A stretch of DNA of 64,000 nt from Ovis canadensis (GCF_042477335.2 NC_091255.1:35442501-35506500), one strand, 5' to 3'; shown: positions 22,811 through 63,870, numbered from the stretch's first letter. Notes: generated by a model from the letters alone, not told the origin. Program-made: numbers and translations.

Positions 22811-25800
22811 TCTCCACAATGTCCTAATGGTTCCTCAGTGCAGAAGGGAACCACGCAAGAGTGTGAATGCCAGAGGTTGAGAATACTCACCCATCTTGAA
22901 GGGTGGCTGCCACAGAATGGCCAGAATTATTAGATGAGTGAATATACACTGGGGGACACTCACCTGAAAGCATTTTACTGATGTTGGCACCTGAACAACT
23001 AAGTTAAAAGACTGACTACAGTGGCCCATGACATGTCAACCCACTCTAGTATTCTTGCCTGGGAAATCCCCATGGGAGGAAGAGTCTGGCAGGCTACAGT
23101 TCCTGGGGTCACAAAGAGTCAGACATGACTCAAGTGAGTTAGCACGTACACACACAGGCACAAGAGCCCGTGAGGAGCTGCAGGCAGGGTAGTGGTGAGG
23201 TCAGAGCTGTAAGCTGAGCAATGGCCTGGCTTTGGGGTTGCCAACGGGTCAGAGGTGCCCCCCGAGAGGCAAAGCGCTCGGCCAGGAGGCCACTGATCTG
23301 GTCCCAGTGAGAAAGTGTGAGGCTTGAGGCCAGAGAGGGAAGGTAACCCGGACAAAAGTTTGTAGAGGACTGAGTGGACCTCTGGAGACCAGAGATTTCT
23401 GGTGATGATAAAGCCAGAGTCCTGGGTGCTGCCCTGTGATGAGGGCACAGTGTGAAGAAAGCAGCCCAGGATGGAGTTTCCTCCTGTGGGGAGAAGCAGA
23501 AGAAAGAGCCCTAGGAAGCGGGGGGTGACCTTCAGGGCCAGATCTGGGGAACCCAAGTGCCAGATTAAAGATGGCCAAGGAGAAAGGGGACTGGGCCTCC
23601 TATTAGGGTGAGTCAGGAAGAGGGAAGTGCTTTTCTGGCACCTGGAGGCAAGGCCCTGGGCATCTAGAGGATGAAGAAAGGGTTTGTGGGGACAGGGTGT
23701 ATGTGGACACTGGGAAGGAAGGCTATTGATGGCCAGAGGTCCCCAGGAAGGACGTAAAGGGGATGGAAAACTAGTGCAGCAGAAAGAACCTGGAGGCCAC
23801 TGTCAGACAGATCTGAGTTCATTTTATGTGGAAAGTGCTTTAATGCCCACCTGAGAGTCAGGTCAAGGTTAAATTAAGCTCATGAGTGGAAAGCCCTTAG
23901 CACAGTGGCACACACCAAGTGCTCTGTGCACACTATTTTTATCATTGTTATTAGCAGGACAGCCAAGAGTTGCATTATCTCAGAGCCTCTGCAAAAGGGG
24001 AGAGGGGAAGGCTGGTCAGCAGAGCAGGGCATGTCTTTCCCCAAATCCCAGAGGGTGTGAGCAACTTTCCTGGGACAGAGCTGGGGTCCTGGGGTGTCTC
24101 TCTGACACACCAGGTGTCTCAGCACTCTCTGAGTGCTTTCAACCTGGCATTTGGAGTGGACCCCAGACACAGGTTGGAACTGTAGCCACCTCTCATCACC
24201 CTGCAGGCTGCAGAGTCACATACCCCAGTAGAAGAGGTGATGACAAACAGCCAGAGGGGCACAGAGGAGGCTCAGGGTGACCTGTGGTTCCCCAGGTCTA
24301 GCCAAGGCTGGACTTGGCCTTGAGTGGAGGGAAGATAGGAGAGGCTGGGGAGATGCACTTGGGCTGGAAGGGCTCAGTGCCAGGAGTTTAAAATGTGACC
24401 TGATAAGCCCACCCAAGGGCTACAGCATGCCCTCCCTGGGACAGAGTGAGAGCCCACCTGTCCCACCCCCCGCCCCCTCCCATGGGTGGTCCTGGCCCTG
24501 GCTCCACTCTTTGGTGCTGGGACAGCCATGATCCTGTGACCCAGGACTTCTCTGGGACTCCTTCTTCCTACCTCGATTTACAGGGTGAAAATTTTAGGAA
24601 ATTTTAAAGCTCCAAATGCTTCCAAGTTTATTTAACTTTCAATTTTATTCAGTAACAAAGAATAGATCAAGAGGCCAAGAGCAACCATCCTTTGGCCAGG
24701 CAGTGTGCCAAAGGTTTTATGTGTTTTTTTCCCTTTATTCCTTGCAAGAATCCAACCAGGTGGTTATCGTTGCCATTTAACAGCTAGGGAAACCGAGACC
24801 CAGAGAAGTGAAGCTCTTTGGCCAGTGAGTGACACCACATCTCTCATCTGAAACTCATGACCACCTCCTCCCTGGCTCTCTACTGCCCCCTATCGTACCT
24901 TCTCCACCATGACCCTGGGCACCCTGGCCACTCCCATGTTAACCGCCCTCCAAGAGGACTTTTCACAGCTTTTATAACAGCCACGTGATGTTAACGTGGC
25001 TACATGGAGAACACAGGTTTTGCTTCCATCACTGTAATTTTATTGCAGTGGTGACAGTGAGACCTGTAACTTTTTTTTTTTGCTAGGCTCATGAGTAAAA
25101 ATTGGATATAACAAGGCTTTTCAATATTAGGAAAGATGAAGGAATAAATAGCAACCTACTTGCTACACTTAACTTCTAGAGTCTTAAAGTAAATTGCTCG
25201 AGGAAATTGGAGCCCAAAGATTACAGGCAGGGAATTTTTAAGTTTGTCCATATACCACTGGTGTTCAGAGGCTCAACTAAAAGAATTATGGGCTGACTTA
25301 CATAACAGCTGTGGATTGAGCAAAACTTTTTGAAAGAGCTATCTTATTTTGAAGATTATGACTGTGGAGGAACCAAGGTGATTGGCAGTGGAAAGAATCA
25401 GTGGAATTTTAAGGAATGCGATTCATTAAAATTTTATTGACTTAGATAAATTTTGCCTATGTTATACACAATTCAAAAGAAAGAAAAAAAACTCTTTACA
25501 CTTTGAAAAAAAACCCACTGACTCCTCTGACCCACTTTGTACTTCTCTCTCTCCCCCAACCCTGCTCCACTCCCTGACCTCCTCCTGCTCAACACTACAA
25601 ACTCTTTCCTACTTCACTTCCTCTACCTGGCACACTCCCCCACCCCAGACTTTGTCCCCTCTCAACTCAAAGGCTGCTCCAAGATGAGACCTCCCTGACC
25701 AACCTGTCAACCAGCAAGGACACACCCCCAGCAGTCACTTCTTCAACAGAATCATTACCTTAAATTCCCTGAACACCATTACTTCCCACTGTCTGTCCCC

Positions 25801-25979
25801 ATTGATGAGACCCAAGTGCCCTGAAGGCAGGGATACCGTGTCCCCAGCATTTCAACACTGCCTGGCACCAGGGGAGATTCAAAATAAGTATTGTTGAAGG
25901 AAGTAGACGGGGGTGAAGAGAACACAGGTTTTTAAAAAATAATAAATTTAAAAATAAATAAAAGTGGTGAGGGGGGGAG
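22811..25979. other. Intergenic, Bov-tA and MIR remnants only
   Basis: A sense Bov-tA occupies about 23,037-23,150. MIR-like sequence is at about 23,800-23,950 and 24,690-24,840 (TGCCATTTAACAGCTAGGGAAACC). An AT-rich block follows at 25,000-25,500 and a C-rich block at 25,520-25,640. No coding potential beyond composition. Confidence 0.55.
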
Positions 25980-26182
25980 TCAGCTTTTGAACGCACTGGA
26001 AAAGTCCCTAATGCTGGGAAAGATTAGGGCAGGAGAAGAGGGCGTCAGAAGATGAGATGGCTGGACAGCATCACTGACACGATGGACATGAACTTGGGCA
26101 AACTTTGGGAGATGGTGAGGTTCAGGCAGACCTGGTGTGCTGCAGTCCATGGGGTCGCAAAGTCGGATACGACTGAGCGACA
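25980..26182 (+). mobile_element. BovB LINE, short degenerate 3' fragment
   Basis: Sense BovB end (CACTGGAAAAGTCCCTAATG, AGATGAGATGGCTGGACAGC, ending GGATACGACTGAGCGAC). Several deletions make it visibly older than the other copies. Confidence 0.85.
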
Positions 26183-28150
26183 ATTGTGTGGGAACCCACT
26201 GTAAAGAGCTCTTTATAGATTTGGAAGAATTCATCCCAAACTGCTAACACGCTTCTCTCTAAGGGGTATATGGAATGAGATGGGGAAGGAACTTTTTTTA
26301 ACCATTTGTATTTCTATATTTATTTGCAGTTTTATAAGGTACATGTATCAGTTCTGTAATCTAGAACACAACGCATGCACAAGTAGGGGATTTTACCCCT
26401 TTTGGGTGAATTCTCCTTAACCCCTTAGATACAGACGCATTACCTGCACACACCTTCCTCAGCTCACAGCTTTCTCCCTTCGGGCCCAATGGTAGAGAAT
26501 GTGAGCACAGCCTCAAACCACTTGCTCCTACACAGAACCATGCTAAAAGAAGGGTTATTGGGAAAAGTGGTGCTTTCCATCCAAGCAAGACCTCAGAATC
26601 ACCTAGGAGGTTTCTTGAAAGGCAGATGGCTGGGCCCAGCCCCCAGGACTGGCCTCTGCTGGATCCAGTGCTGCTCAGAAAACCATGGGGCAGTCCAGAG
26701 AGGACCCTTGGTTTAAGGGTCACACCTCTGGGGATCTCTGCCTCTAGCTTTGAATCCAGTCAAGCTAGGGCAGCCCCCCACCCTCCCAACCCCCTCCCAT
26801 ACCTACCTCCTCACCCCCATCACCTGAACACTGCCCCTGAGGGTTAGTCTTTTCCATCCAACTCTTAACTTTGTCAGAGATAGCTACAAAAACTGCCCTT
26901 TTGCACAGTTCAGGACTTAACCACCCCACCTCAGCCTTCCTTTCTGGGGTCCCTGAATGAAAGAGAAATGGGTAGGTGGGATTCCCCTCAGCGGTGCCAG
27001 CAATGGCTCATTTATGCTGTAGTTGAGGCTGGAGTAAGAGGAACCTGTCAAGCATATGAACAGTGGCAGAAGGGAAGCTGGGAACCAGTATCCAACAGGC
27101 ACCTGAGAAGCTTCAGTTAGGACTGAAAGCCAGGAACATCTGACTCCCTAGAACCACATTTTCTCCTTTGTAATATATATGTATACATACATGCACGTAT
27201 GCATTCTTAGTTGCGTAGTCATGTCTGACTCTTTGGGACCCCATGGACTGTAGTCTGCCAGCTCCTCAGTCCATGGGATTCTCTAGGCAAGAATATTGGA
27301 GTGGGTTGCCACTACCTTCTCTAGAGGATCTTTCCTGACCCAGGGATCAAACCAGCGTCTCCTGCATTGCAGGCAGTCTTTACCGCATGCACCAAGAGGG
27401 AAGCCCACATACATACATATATACACATATACATATATATAATGGACCATTTCCCTTTTTGCCTTATGTACCAGGAAGTTCAGAAATCATATTCATCCTC
27501 ATAGCTAACACATCTGTTTCTATTTTTATCTTTGGTATCACATTCTATTTCCTCACCCTTATTATCTGCAAAATTGCTTCAAATATCTCCTACAGAGAGG
27601 GGGCAGACACAGAGAAATGTAAAAAAAAAGAAAAGAAACCCAATGAATAATTATGCAGCATTTCTTATGGGCACACTTCTGTGAAGGCCATTGCCAGAGC
27701 CCAGCTCTGTCCACAGAGCTCCATGAACATGAATGAACTGTCTTCTCTGTTTTTCTTTAGAGACTGACAGCTGACTCTAGGCTGCCTGACAGGGCTGAGA
27801 CGGCTCAGAAGAGGGGTCAGGGCTGGGCTACATTTGCAGCTCCTCTTCCTGGCTCTAACAGGGACCTAGGATGGAATTCCGTCCCCGCCCCCACCCCAGG
27901 CCCATTCTTTGCTGGAGCCTTCATCTGCAGATTCCTCCAAGGCCCCCTTCAGGCCACTCTGTTCTGTCTGTGGGGAGGTGGGGGAGGTGATGGGTATTGG
28001 GGGAGAAGGATCTGACTTTACCAGACCCATCCCTATACTCCCACCCGGTCTCCCTCCTCACCCGGGGGTCCCAAATAACCAGGCCACACACTGGGTTTCA
28101 AGTATCCGTCTCTTCCTTTCACTCTCTCGAAAGAAAAAATAAATAAATTG
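26183..28150. other. Intergenic, with a Bov-tA SINE
   Basis: A reverse Bov-tA lies at about 27,200-27,408, flanked by TATA/CATA-rich simple sequence (27,170-27,200 and 27,409-27,440). The rest has no gene. The 3' end of DLG4 mRNA may reach the right edge of this stretch. Confidence 0.5.
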
Positions 28151-28936
28151 CAGAAGGCGGCAGCATTTCCAGTCTTCCCCTGGCTCCCAGACACCCAACC
28201 CCCAACCCTGCCCCCCTACCCTCCCCCCCCCCACATTCCCACTCCCTAGACCCATCCCTCCCCGTTCCCAAAAGAAAAAAAAGGAAAAAAAAAAGAAAAA
28301 AATCCCAGGAAAAAAAAAAAAGCCACAGTTAGACCTTCCACTCATGCAAACCGGCAAAGAAAAAAGGTGGGGGGCATGTGGAAGGCAGGGGGCCCATGGA
28401 GGAATCCCCCCACTAATCCCCCCAAAACCACCTTTGAGAAGAAAAAAATGGAAAAAAAAATTGAGAAATCAAGGGACCTGGGGAGTCATGATGGGGTCAG
28501 GAGGGACCCCAGACCCTGCCTCGGGGGGAGCGCGGAGGCCTGCAGCCCTGCAATGGGTGCTCCTGGAGGGGGCCCTGCCTTTCGGAAAGTGTGTGGGAGG
28601 AGATGGGGAGAGCAGGTGGCCCCCCAGTGGGTCTGTGTGTGCGTTGGGGGCGGGCAGGGGCAGGAGCAAGGGGTCCTAAGGAACCAAGGCTCGGGATCAG
28701 GAGCCTGGGGCTCCCCCCCAGACCCCAGGTTCCTGGGGTTCTGCAGCCCAGTTCTGGGGTGCAGGGATACATGCAGAGGAGTGTCCCCCCTCCAGTGAGC
28801 TGGATCCAGTTAGAAAGGAAATAAATAAGAAGGGGTGGGAGGGAGGCTGGGGGTTGGAAGGGCTTGGGCAATTCAGTCCAGACCAAGGGCCCGGGCGGTG
28901 GAGGCAGGGCGAGTCCAGGCCAAGCCAGGGCAGGAA
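28151..28936 (-). other. DLG4 3' untranslated region (probable extent)
   Basis: Minus-strand sequence downstream of the DLG4 stop codon. Homopurine A-rich runs at 28,270-28,330 read as T-rich on the mRNA strand. I see no canonical AATAAA on the minus strand, so the cleavage site is not placed. The extent is inferred from the usual size of the PSD-95 3' UTR. Confidence 0.4.
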
Positions 28937-50965
<22,029 letters not shown>

Positions 50966-51600
50966 GTTGGGGGGCCTGGCCGCGGCAGCGGGTAAGGGGC
51001 TCTGACTTCATCGGAATTTCGTTCCTCCCCTCCGTGGGTTCTCACCCCTCCCCCCTCCGCACCCCACTTTTGCAGGGGGGGCCAGGATGGGGGGAGGGGT
51101 GAGAGGGGAAAGAGGGGGTTGGAGAAGGGAAGGGTAGGGGAGCGTGGGAGGGAGGGGAAGGGGGCCCTAAAAGGGGTCCCCAGTGGAGGGGAGGGGGCTT
51201 AGGGAGTACACCCCGATTCTCAGGAGGGGCGGGGGCACCGGGGGCTGGCAGCCCCGGGGTTCGGGGGCTGGGGCATGAGCTACGGTGGGGGAGGGGAACT
51301 GGATGTCGGGGAGCCCCGGGGTAGGGGAAGGTCTTGCCTAACGGCCAGGGGCTAGGGGCCGTGGCGGGGGAGTAGGGTGGGGGGGTCGGAGGCGGCAGCG
51401 GCCGAGGGAGCCGTGGAGCCGAGGAGGGAAGGGGAGAGAGGAGGAGAGAGGAAGCAGGGGGAGGGAGGGAGGTAGCGAAGAGCGAGAATGGGGGGGGTGC
51501 CTCGGTAGAGTTAACTCCTTCCGCGCTGGCAGGAACCCGGATAATGGGAAAGGAGATGGAGGCAGGAGCCCAGAGGCCCTGAGGCAAACATGGAGTCCCG
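50966..51600 (-). promoter_or_regulatory. DLG4 alpha 5' UTR/promoter region, G-quartet prone
   Basis: Immediately upstream (minus strand) of the alpha ATG. GC-rich, with long G runs on the plus strand (51,075-51,110: repeated GGGG blocks). Proline-rich open frames on the minus strand are composition effects. Confidence 0.5.
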
Positions 51601-52048
51601 GCCAGCCCCCAGCGAGGACAGCAGAGAGGCAGTGAGGAGGGAGTTTATTCCTCAGAGGAGGGAGCACCCACCCAGCCTCTCAAAGACTGGGAGCACCCAG
51701 GGTGGTTGAGATGCTGGAAAGAGGCCATGGTAGTGGGTAGGGAGTGCGGGAGGGGCTGGCAGGAGGGACCCCTGGGGGCCTAGGGCCCCCTCAGGATCTA
51801 TAGGAGGGAACCTGGAAAGTGATTGCGTCCCGACTCTTACGCGCCTGAAACTGGGGCAGGTAAAGAAGAGGGGGAGCAGGAGCGCAAATGGACTACAGGA
51901 CTGGAAAGAGAGCACTCCCCGCGGCCCTGACTCAGGAGGTGGCCCCCAGGGACCCCCAAGTCTCAGGTTCCTATTAGCAGTAGTCTGCTCACCCCTCCAG
52001 CCCTGCTGCACCCTCAGGAATTCAGAGCCCACCCCCCAATCCCCTTAC

Positions 52049-52649
<601 letters not shown>

Positions 52650-53639
52650 CTCTCTCTCCTCTCACTTTAATCTCTCTAATCCACCAGGGTTGGAGCTGAG
52701 CTGTCTTCTCCCCACCCAGTGTGAGCTGTCAGGTAAAGTAGGCAGTCTCTGACCCGCCCACTGTCCCATTCCTCCAGGGTCCTCAGGTACTATCATCACC
52801 ACCTCCTTACACCCTTGGCCTCTCTCCCCAAAGCCAGGCATGACCAGCACATTTTCCTGAGGGCCAGGAAAGAGGATTAGCCCCAGAGTGCTCTGCTTTG
52901 GAAGCCCTAAAAGAAAGGCAATTGTCACTGTCTCCTGTGTTTGTCCTTCGTGAGAATGGCAACAAGATGGTCATACATTACCTAGAATTTCTTGACCCAA
53001 AGCTAGACGTGTGTGTGTGTGTGCACGCGCGTGTGTGTAGGGGACAGGACATGAGAACTCTTACAGTTCCTCTCAGGCTTGGGAAGAATCCATCTGCCCA
53101 GAGGTCCAGCACATGGTCTCAGGGAAGAACAAGAGGGCACAGACAGAGATGTTCAGGAAGGTGTCAGAGACCCTAAGGGAAAGGCAGCAAACCTGGGGGG
53201 TCCTCTCTATTGTGAAAATTTAGGTGTTTCCAGAGTTAGTGACAACTCCTACGACTCAAGATAATATGCCTGGGCAATTCACACCCACCTGGAGTCACCC
53301 ACTCCTTTATTTCCCTCCCTTTTGTCTTGGCGGAGACGGATTTGAGCAGGACCTCAGAGTCTTTCCATTCCCCTGCCTCTGGTATCTTTCTTACACTTCT
53401 CTCTTTCCATCTCTCCCTTTTAACTCCAGCTGGGAAGTCCTCCTTTCAGTCTACCCTCCACCCCTCTGGGGGCAGATGCCTAAGTTCCTCCCTCTTCCGT
53501 CTCAGCCTATCTCATCACCCCTTCTGCTGGCTATGCTCTAGTTCGTACAAACTAGTTCATCTAGTTCGGATGAAGCTGTTTGGGGGATGACAACATTCGT
53601 TTGGAGATGACCCTAGGTCAACCAGATTGCAGGGGCTAT

Positions 53640-53808
53640 GTGGCGTTCCGGAACTACAACTCCCAGCATGCTCCGGTGGCCGGAAGCCCCGCCCGCCGTG
53701 ACCCGATGCATTGTGGAGGATGAGTCAGGGACGGGAAACTAGACTTTGGCAGGCGCGCGACAGCTCTAGGTCAGCCTTTAGGGCGCCGGAGACCGAAGCG
53801 GTTCAGAG
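53640..53808 (+). promoter_or_regulatory. ACADVL promoter with ZNF143-type site
   Basis: ACTACAACTCCCAGCATGC at 53,653-53,671 matches the ZNF143/THAP11 (SBS) element. A GC box CCCCGCCC follows at 53,687-53,694 and an AP-1-like TGAGTCA at 53,721-53,727. The region is CpG-rich, has no TATA box and lies 140-160 bp before the ACADVL ATG. It probably also influences the divergent DLG4 beta transcript. Confidence 0.7.
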
Positions 53809-58844
<5,036 letters not shown>

Positions 58845-58989
58845 GTACTCTCAATTACAGCCTGGCCCAAAATGTGCCTTTTCTCAAGCCAAAGCCCAGA
58901 CCCCTTTCCTGCCCATCCTGGTTCTACCTTGAACGGGGCCCCAGCCCATGACTGTGCCTGCTCTCAGAGGGAGCACTTACTGCCTCACG

Positions 58990-58995
58990 AATAAA
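58990..58995 (+). terminator. ACADVL poly(A) signal
   Basis: AATAAA 146 nt after the stop codon, in CACGAATAAAGTTTCC, with a T-rich downstream region. Cleavage is expected about 15-25 nt further on. Confidence 0.9.
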
Positions 58996-59101
58996 GTTTC
59001 CAACAAGTCACACTCTGCAACTGTATCTCTGTCCTTTCCCTTGCTGCCTGCCTCCCTCCCAAAGAAAGGAGCCAGAGGCGCAGGGAGTTTGCCCCTATTG
59101 C

Positions 59102-59107
59102 TTTATT
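59102..59107 (-). terminator. DVL2 poly(A) signal
   Basis: TTTATT on the plus strand is AATAAA on the minus strand, 550 nt beyond the DVL2 stop codon. This is a short 3' UTR; the end faces that of ACADVL. Confidence 0.85.
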
Positions 59108-59659
59108 TAGTGTTTATACAGGTGACTAAAATAAATAGAGTAACAAAAGCAGCTACACGGCCCCCAATACCAACTACCCCAGCTTCCTTTGACGGCTGTC
59201 TAGGGGAACCAACCCCCTTCCACGTCCCAGGGTACCAATGACTACCCTCCCACCCTGCTCAGGACAGAGCTGACTGGGCGAATGGATAAGGAGGTCACAT
59301 TTAGGGGTTAGAAGGAGGGGGCCCAGGAGACAAGGATTCTTCATATAAAAGAAAAATTATCTACTAAAAAAATAGTCCCCAAAATGTAAGAAAATCTATT
59401 TTAACCCCCCAAAAGGCTTATAAAAAACAATAAAGCTAAAAATAACCAAAGGTCCCTTGTTGAACCCCAAAGAAAAGGGGAGGAACCAGGCACTGCTGGA
59501 AAGTCACAGTGGCAACAACCTCACAGCAGACAGCAGCCCACATGACAGGCTGAGTCCAAGCACCAGAGGAGTGATGAGCACATGATTGACAAGACATCCA
59601 ATCACAGGACAGGAGCACCAAACACTGACAGCCGATCCAACGTGGCCCCACCATGGGCT
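59108..59659 (-). other. DVL2 3' untranslated region
   Basis: Transcribed non-coding tail of DVL2, AT-rich at 59,340-59,450. No further element recognised. Confidence 0.8.
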
Positions 59660-62600
59660 CTACATGACATCCACAAAGAACTCACTGGGGTTGCCCATGG
59701 CCATGTGGAAGCTTTGGCGGCTGGCGGTCAACTCTGGGGGCACAGAGCCCAGGTCTCGGACTGGAGGGGCCCCTGGAGGCTGCACTGCTGGAGGGACAGG
59801 GGGTGGGGGTGGCGGCATCATGACCACCATCATGGGGTTATAAGGGAGGGCCATACCAGGAGGTGGGCCATAGGGATGCAGCCCTGGGTGGGCTCGGAGA
59901 TTAGGAGCACCCCCTGATGAGCCCCTGGATGGGGGAGGGCCCCCGTCACCAGTCCCACCAGCTTCCCCACCCCGCCGAAGGCTGCCACCCCGGCTGGAAG
60001 GCTCAGACTCACTGCCACTGCCGGACTTGGACTCAGGGGCCCGATCCTCAGGCCTCCCCGTGCGCCCCGCCCCCCCATCACTTCGTGTCGACCCACTGCT
60101 CCGGCTCCCTGTGGGGAAAGGGGATAGGAGCAACTGAGCCACAGACCAGGTTCTTCGGCCTCCCCAGTCCGTGCTCCAGCCTCTGCTCCTTGGCTTTGCC
60201 TTGGCCCCCACATCCAGACCCAGCTATGTGGGGATTTGTCGGCAACTTACCCTCACTGTGCTGGCTGCTGGCACTGCCTCCACCGTAGGTGTAGGACGAG
60301 AGCTCATGGTAGGGTGGGGGCTGAGGACTGTATGGGTGTGGGGCTGGGTACTGGTATGAGAAAGTGGGCAGTAGGGGCCAGGGGGTGGCTCCAGGCAGAG
60401 GAGCCAAAGTATCCTGGTCTGAAGCGCCACTGGAGCCATCGTTGTCATTAAGAGACAGGTTGACTAGGTCTGGAAGGCAGAGAAGAGATCAAGGATCACT
60501 GCGCTGAGAAGCCAGGATGCCAAGACATCGAATGAGGAACCGGGAACGGCTTCCCCACAACCATCTGTGGCAGGGGTTAATGGGAGGGCCTCTGATAAGG
60601 AATGTCCCACCCGCCACAGCCGTCAGGGCAGGAACGTGGCCAGAGCCACCCTTAGTCCCACGTCTCCCCTCCCCAGCAGACACAACCCTGAACCTGCGCA
60701 CAGCTCATCCAGCACAACAGAGGTGTATGTCAACCCCACGCCCATCATCAGCCAGTTCAGGGGCCAGTGAAGGACGCTTGCTGCTCAGCGTGCACAGCAG
60801 CCCCGGTTGGGTTTCTGGGCTAGGCCTCGAGCTAGAGACGCAGGACAAGGCCACCAGGGCCACTCTAGCTGGGCCAGGACAGGGGCACTCACAGCTCTCA
60901 CAGCCACCACTGAGGTCTCCAAACACGTAATAGCACTGCTCAGAGAAGGTGATCTTGTTCACGGTGTGCCGGATGAGGCCCGCCTTGAGGAGCCCACTGG
61001 CGTACTTCCGGGCCTCACGCCGCTCAGGAAAGCCCTCCACGTGATGGTACAGCCAGTCCACCACATCCGAGCCTGGATCGCGGAAGACAGAGAAAGGCCT
61101 CAAGTTCTTCTCTCTAGCTTTCACCCCCTTTCCCAGTTTTGGCCCCCTCCTCTTCCTCCCCCACCACTTGCCCAGAGCCCAGCCACACCCAGGAAGGCGT
61201 TAGGGATGGTGATCTTGAGCCACATGCGGTCCCGAACTTCCAGTCCCGATTCTGGAGCGGCCATGGCCTTGGTCACAGACGCCATGTCTGTGTGGATAGA
61301 GAGGCCCCGGCCCTCACAGCCTGATGGAGGACAATCAGGGAGTCAGAGTTAGGACCAAGGCCCATGGAGCAGTGGAGTCACACCACAGCAGGTGGCCTTC
61401 CAGGGAGCGAGGATGAGATGGGCCGGCAGGCTCACCATCAGGAAGAGAGGATCCAGAGGTGATGGTACTCATGGACGAGGAGCCTGGATAGGCTGGGAAG
61501 GTGCCAGTCAGTGCAGCAGAGTGTGAGACCCAGGCAGCAGGGTCGATCGGCTGGATGGGCTCATCTGCAACAGCAAAGGCCACCAGGATGGTCACCTCTC
61601 AACCACAGAGAGCCACCCCCGTCCCTCCTCAGACTCCTGTTCCAGCTCCGCCGTGCCCCCCTATCGTGCCACTCCCTGTAGCGTGGAGGCCAGGAGTACC
61701 CACTTCTGCCCTGTCCTCCTAGCTGCAGGACCCCTAAGCATCACTCACTTCGGGGGAGAGTGAAGTAGGCCTGGGGAGAGGGATCCCAGCACTTGGCCAC
61801 CGTCAGCACAATGGGGCTGTGGGGAAGAGAAGGTCAGTCAAGTGGGGGTAAGGGCAGAGGCCTGAGGAGAGGGGAGGCCTGGAATGAGAATGGGTGAAGG
61901 ACAGAAAGAAGGAAAGAGGAGAGACCAAAGGCATGACTGGGCCTGAGAAAATGATGGTGAAAGGCTCTACAACAAGGGTGACTAACACAGGCCACTCTTT
62001 AAAAACATACTGCTGAGTAATTTAAGAGAGAAGACACTGCACGACCCCACTCAGAGAAAGTCCCAAAACAGGTAAAACTAAAGTGTGTTGTTCAAAGACA
62101 TGTGTATGGCCAGTCAAATGAGGACCAAGCACACTACTGTGGTGACGACCAAAGAATCAAGAGCCTGGTTGCCTCTGGGAGAATGAGACGCGAGGGGCCA
62201 GGAGGGGACACTGGGGGGACCCTATGTGGGTCAGCAAGCTTCTAGGTCATGACCTAAGCGGTGGGGACATGGCCACCTGTTCACCCCAGACTCATGACAT
62301 CACACATTTTAGTTTTCTGAACTTTTTGACCAGCTCTATATTATGTTTCCCCACTGTGTATTATGACAAAACCAAAAAAAAAAGTGAAAAGGCAAAGAAA
62401 GAGGACTGAGGACTTGGACCAGCGCACAGGCTCACCCTGGCTTGTGCACGATGTCCCTCAGCACCCGCACTGCATCATCATTGCTCATGTTCTCAAAGTT
62501 CATGTCGTTCACCTGGCAGGAGGGACCATGGGTCAAAGGCAAGAGGGAGGGGCTGAGAGCACTGGCCAAGTCAGTGCATGGCCCTGCTCCAGCTCACCTG

Positions 62601-63870
62601 CAAAAGCATGTCCCCGGGTTCGATGCGCCCATCAGCCGCCACAGCCCCACCCTTCATGATGGAGCCAATGTAGATGCCACCGTCTCCCCTCTCATTGCTC
62701 TGGCCCACAATAGAGATGCCCAGGAAGTTATACTTTTCTGTAGAGGGAAGCCAGGTGATGAGGGGAAGCGCCAACTGCATGCCCCCCAGGGACCCTAGAG
62801 ACCAGATCCTCCCAGCCCCTCCATACCCATGTTGAGCGTGACTGTGATGATGTTGAGAGACATGGTGGAATCAGTGACGCTGCTGAAGGATGAGGCCTGT
62901 GGTGGGCAAAGGGGAAGGAGCGGGACTGCTTCTAACACCCCGGGACAAGCCACGGGATTCCCGGACCTCGGACCGTCTAGGCCAAGGCCCGAACCCCCAA
63001 CTTCCCCAAAGGAGGTCCAGCTGACCCACAAGAAGCCCCTCACCCTCTCCAGGCGGGGTGGCCGCTGTTTCCTTCGCCGCCGGTGGCGCTTGAGGAGGCG
63101 GGAGGCACTGCTCTGCTCTGTGGAGCTGCTGAACCTGCTGGGAGGTCGGGCAGTAGTCATGGGGCCAAAGGAAAGGACGGGAAGGGGGGCTAGTGCCCTG
63201 GGGAGGTCCGAGGAGCCTCACCTGCTCATGGTGTCGTCCTCGTCTGAGTCCCCTAGGCTGGTGCTCTCCAGCTCACTGGTCATGAGGGTGGAGGAGCTCT
63301 CGTACCCCGCCAGGTGGCGCTCCAGCCTGGAGGGGCCGCTGGGCCTGTGGCCCCCCGCTGAAGAGGAAGAGGCACCTCAGGAATCAGGCTCCTCACCACA
63401 TCTGGCCTAGATGCTTCTGTTCTGTGAGAGCCAACCCCTCCCCAGCTCCCACTCTAGCCGGCCTCCAGGCCCGGTTCCCCTCACCGCCATGCTCACTGCT
63501 GTCTCGCCTGCGAGGCCGCTCCCGCCTCAGAGACACCACTGACTCTGTTTCTGTCTCGGGCTCCAGGTTTTCCCGGCTGCTGGACACGTTAGGGCTAGAT
63601 GGGCAGAGAGGGTTCCCGACCTCCATCAGTGGGACAGGGCCCCAAACCCTCGGCTTCCCCTCCCATGGGGCTTGGATTCCCTCCTCACCTCCCTCCCCTG
63701 GATGCAAGAATCCCAAGGACTCACTGGAAAGATGGAGGCCTGGAGTCCCCAATGCCACTGGTCCTCTCTGGGGGCAGAGGGGGCAGAGGTGGGGGTGGAG
63801 GAGCAAGGTCTGTCCGAGGCTCATGGGCTGGGGGCGCCATCTCAGGTTGCGGGTTATCTGATGACACTAG
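59660..63870 (-). CDS. DVL2: Dishevelled 2, C-terminal 648 residues (5' end off window)
   Basis: Cytoplasmic Wnt transducer linking Frizzled to Axin (DIX), to planar-polarity effectors (DEP) and to short C-terminal motifs (PDZ). Exons in the window (minus): 63870-63725, 63594-63485, 63357-63222, 63134-63044, 62896-62827, 62737-62598, 62512-62436, 61816-61749, 61564-61436, 61320-61189, 61072-60893, 60469-60251, 60108-59660; 1947 nt, 648 aa plus stop. The first visible codon aligns with about residue 89 of the 736-residue human protein, so nearly all of DIX lies beyond 64,000. Seen: basic stretch [18 protein letters not shown] beginning [11 protein letters not shown], the DEP core [13 protein letters not shown], a His-Pro-rich tail and the conserved FVDVM C-terminus. 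The first three exons read P/S-rich linker. All splice ends are GT-AG. Confidence 0.97.
61817..62435. other. DVL2 intron with an unassigned insert
   Basis: The interval between the exons at 62,436 and 61,816 is the longest DVL2 intron in the window. About 61,990-62,395 is AT-richer than its surroundings and ends in an A10 tract (CCAAAAAAAAAAGTG), like an old plus-strand retroelement that I cannot name. Confidence 0.45.

Noticed and set aside
51042-51587. 181-codon proline-rich frame upstream of DLG4 alpha
   Set aside because: C-rich composition of the promoter/5' UTR; no conserved motif.
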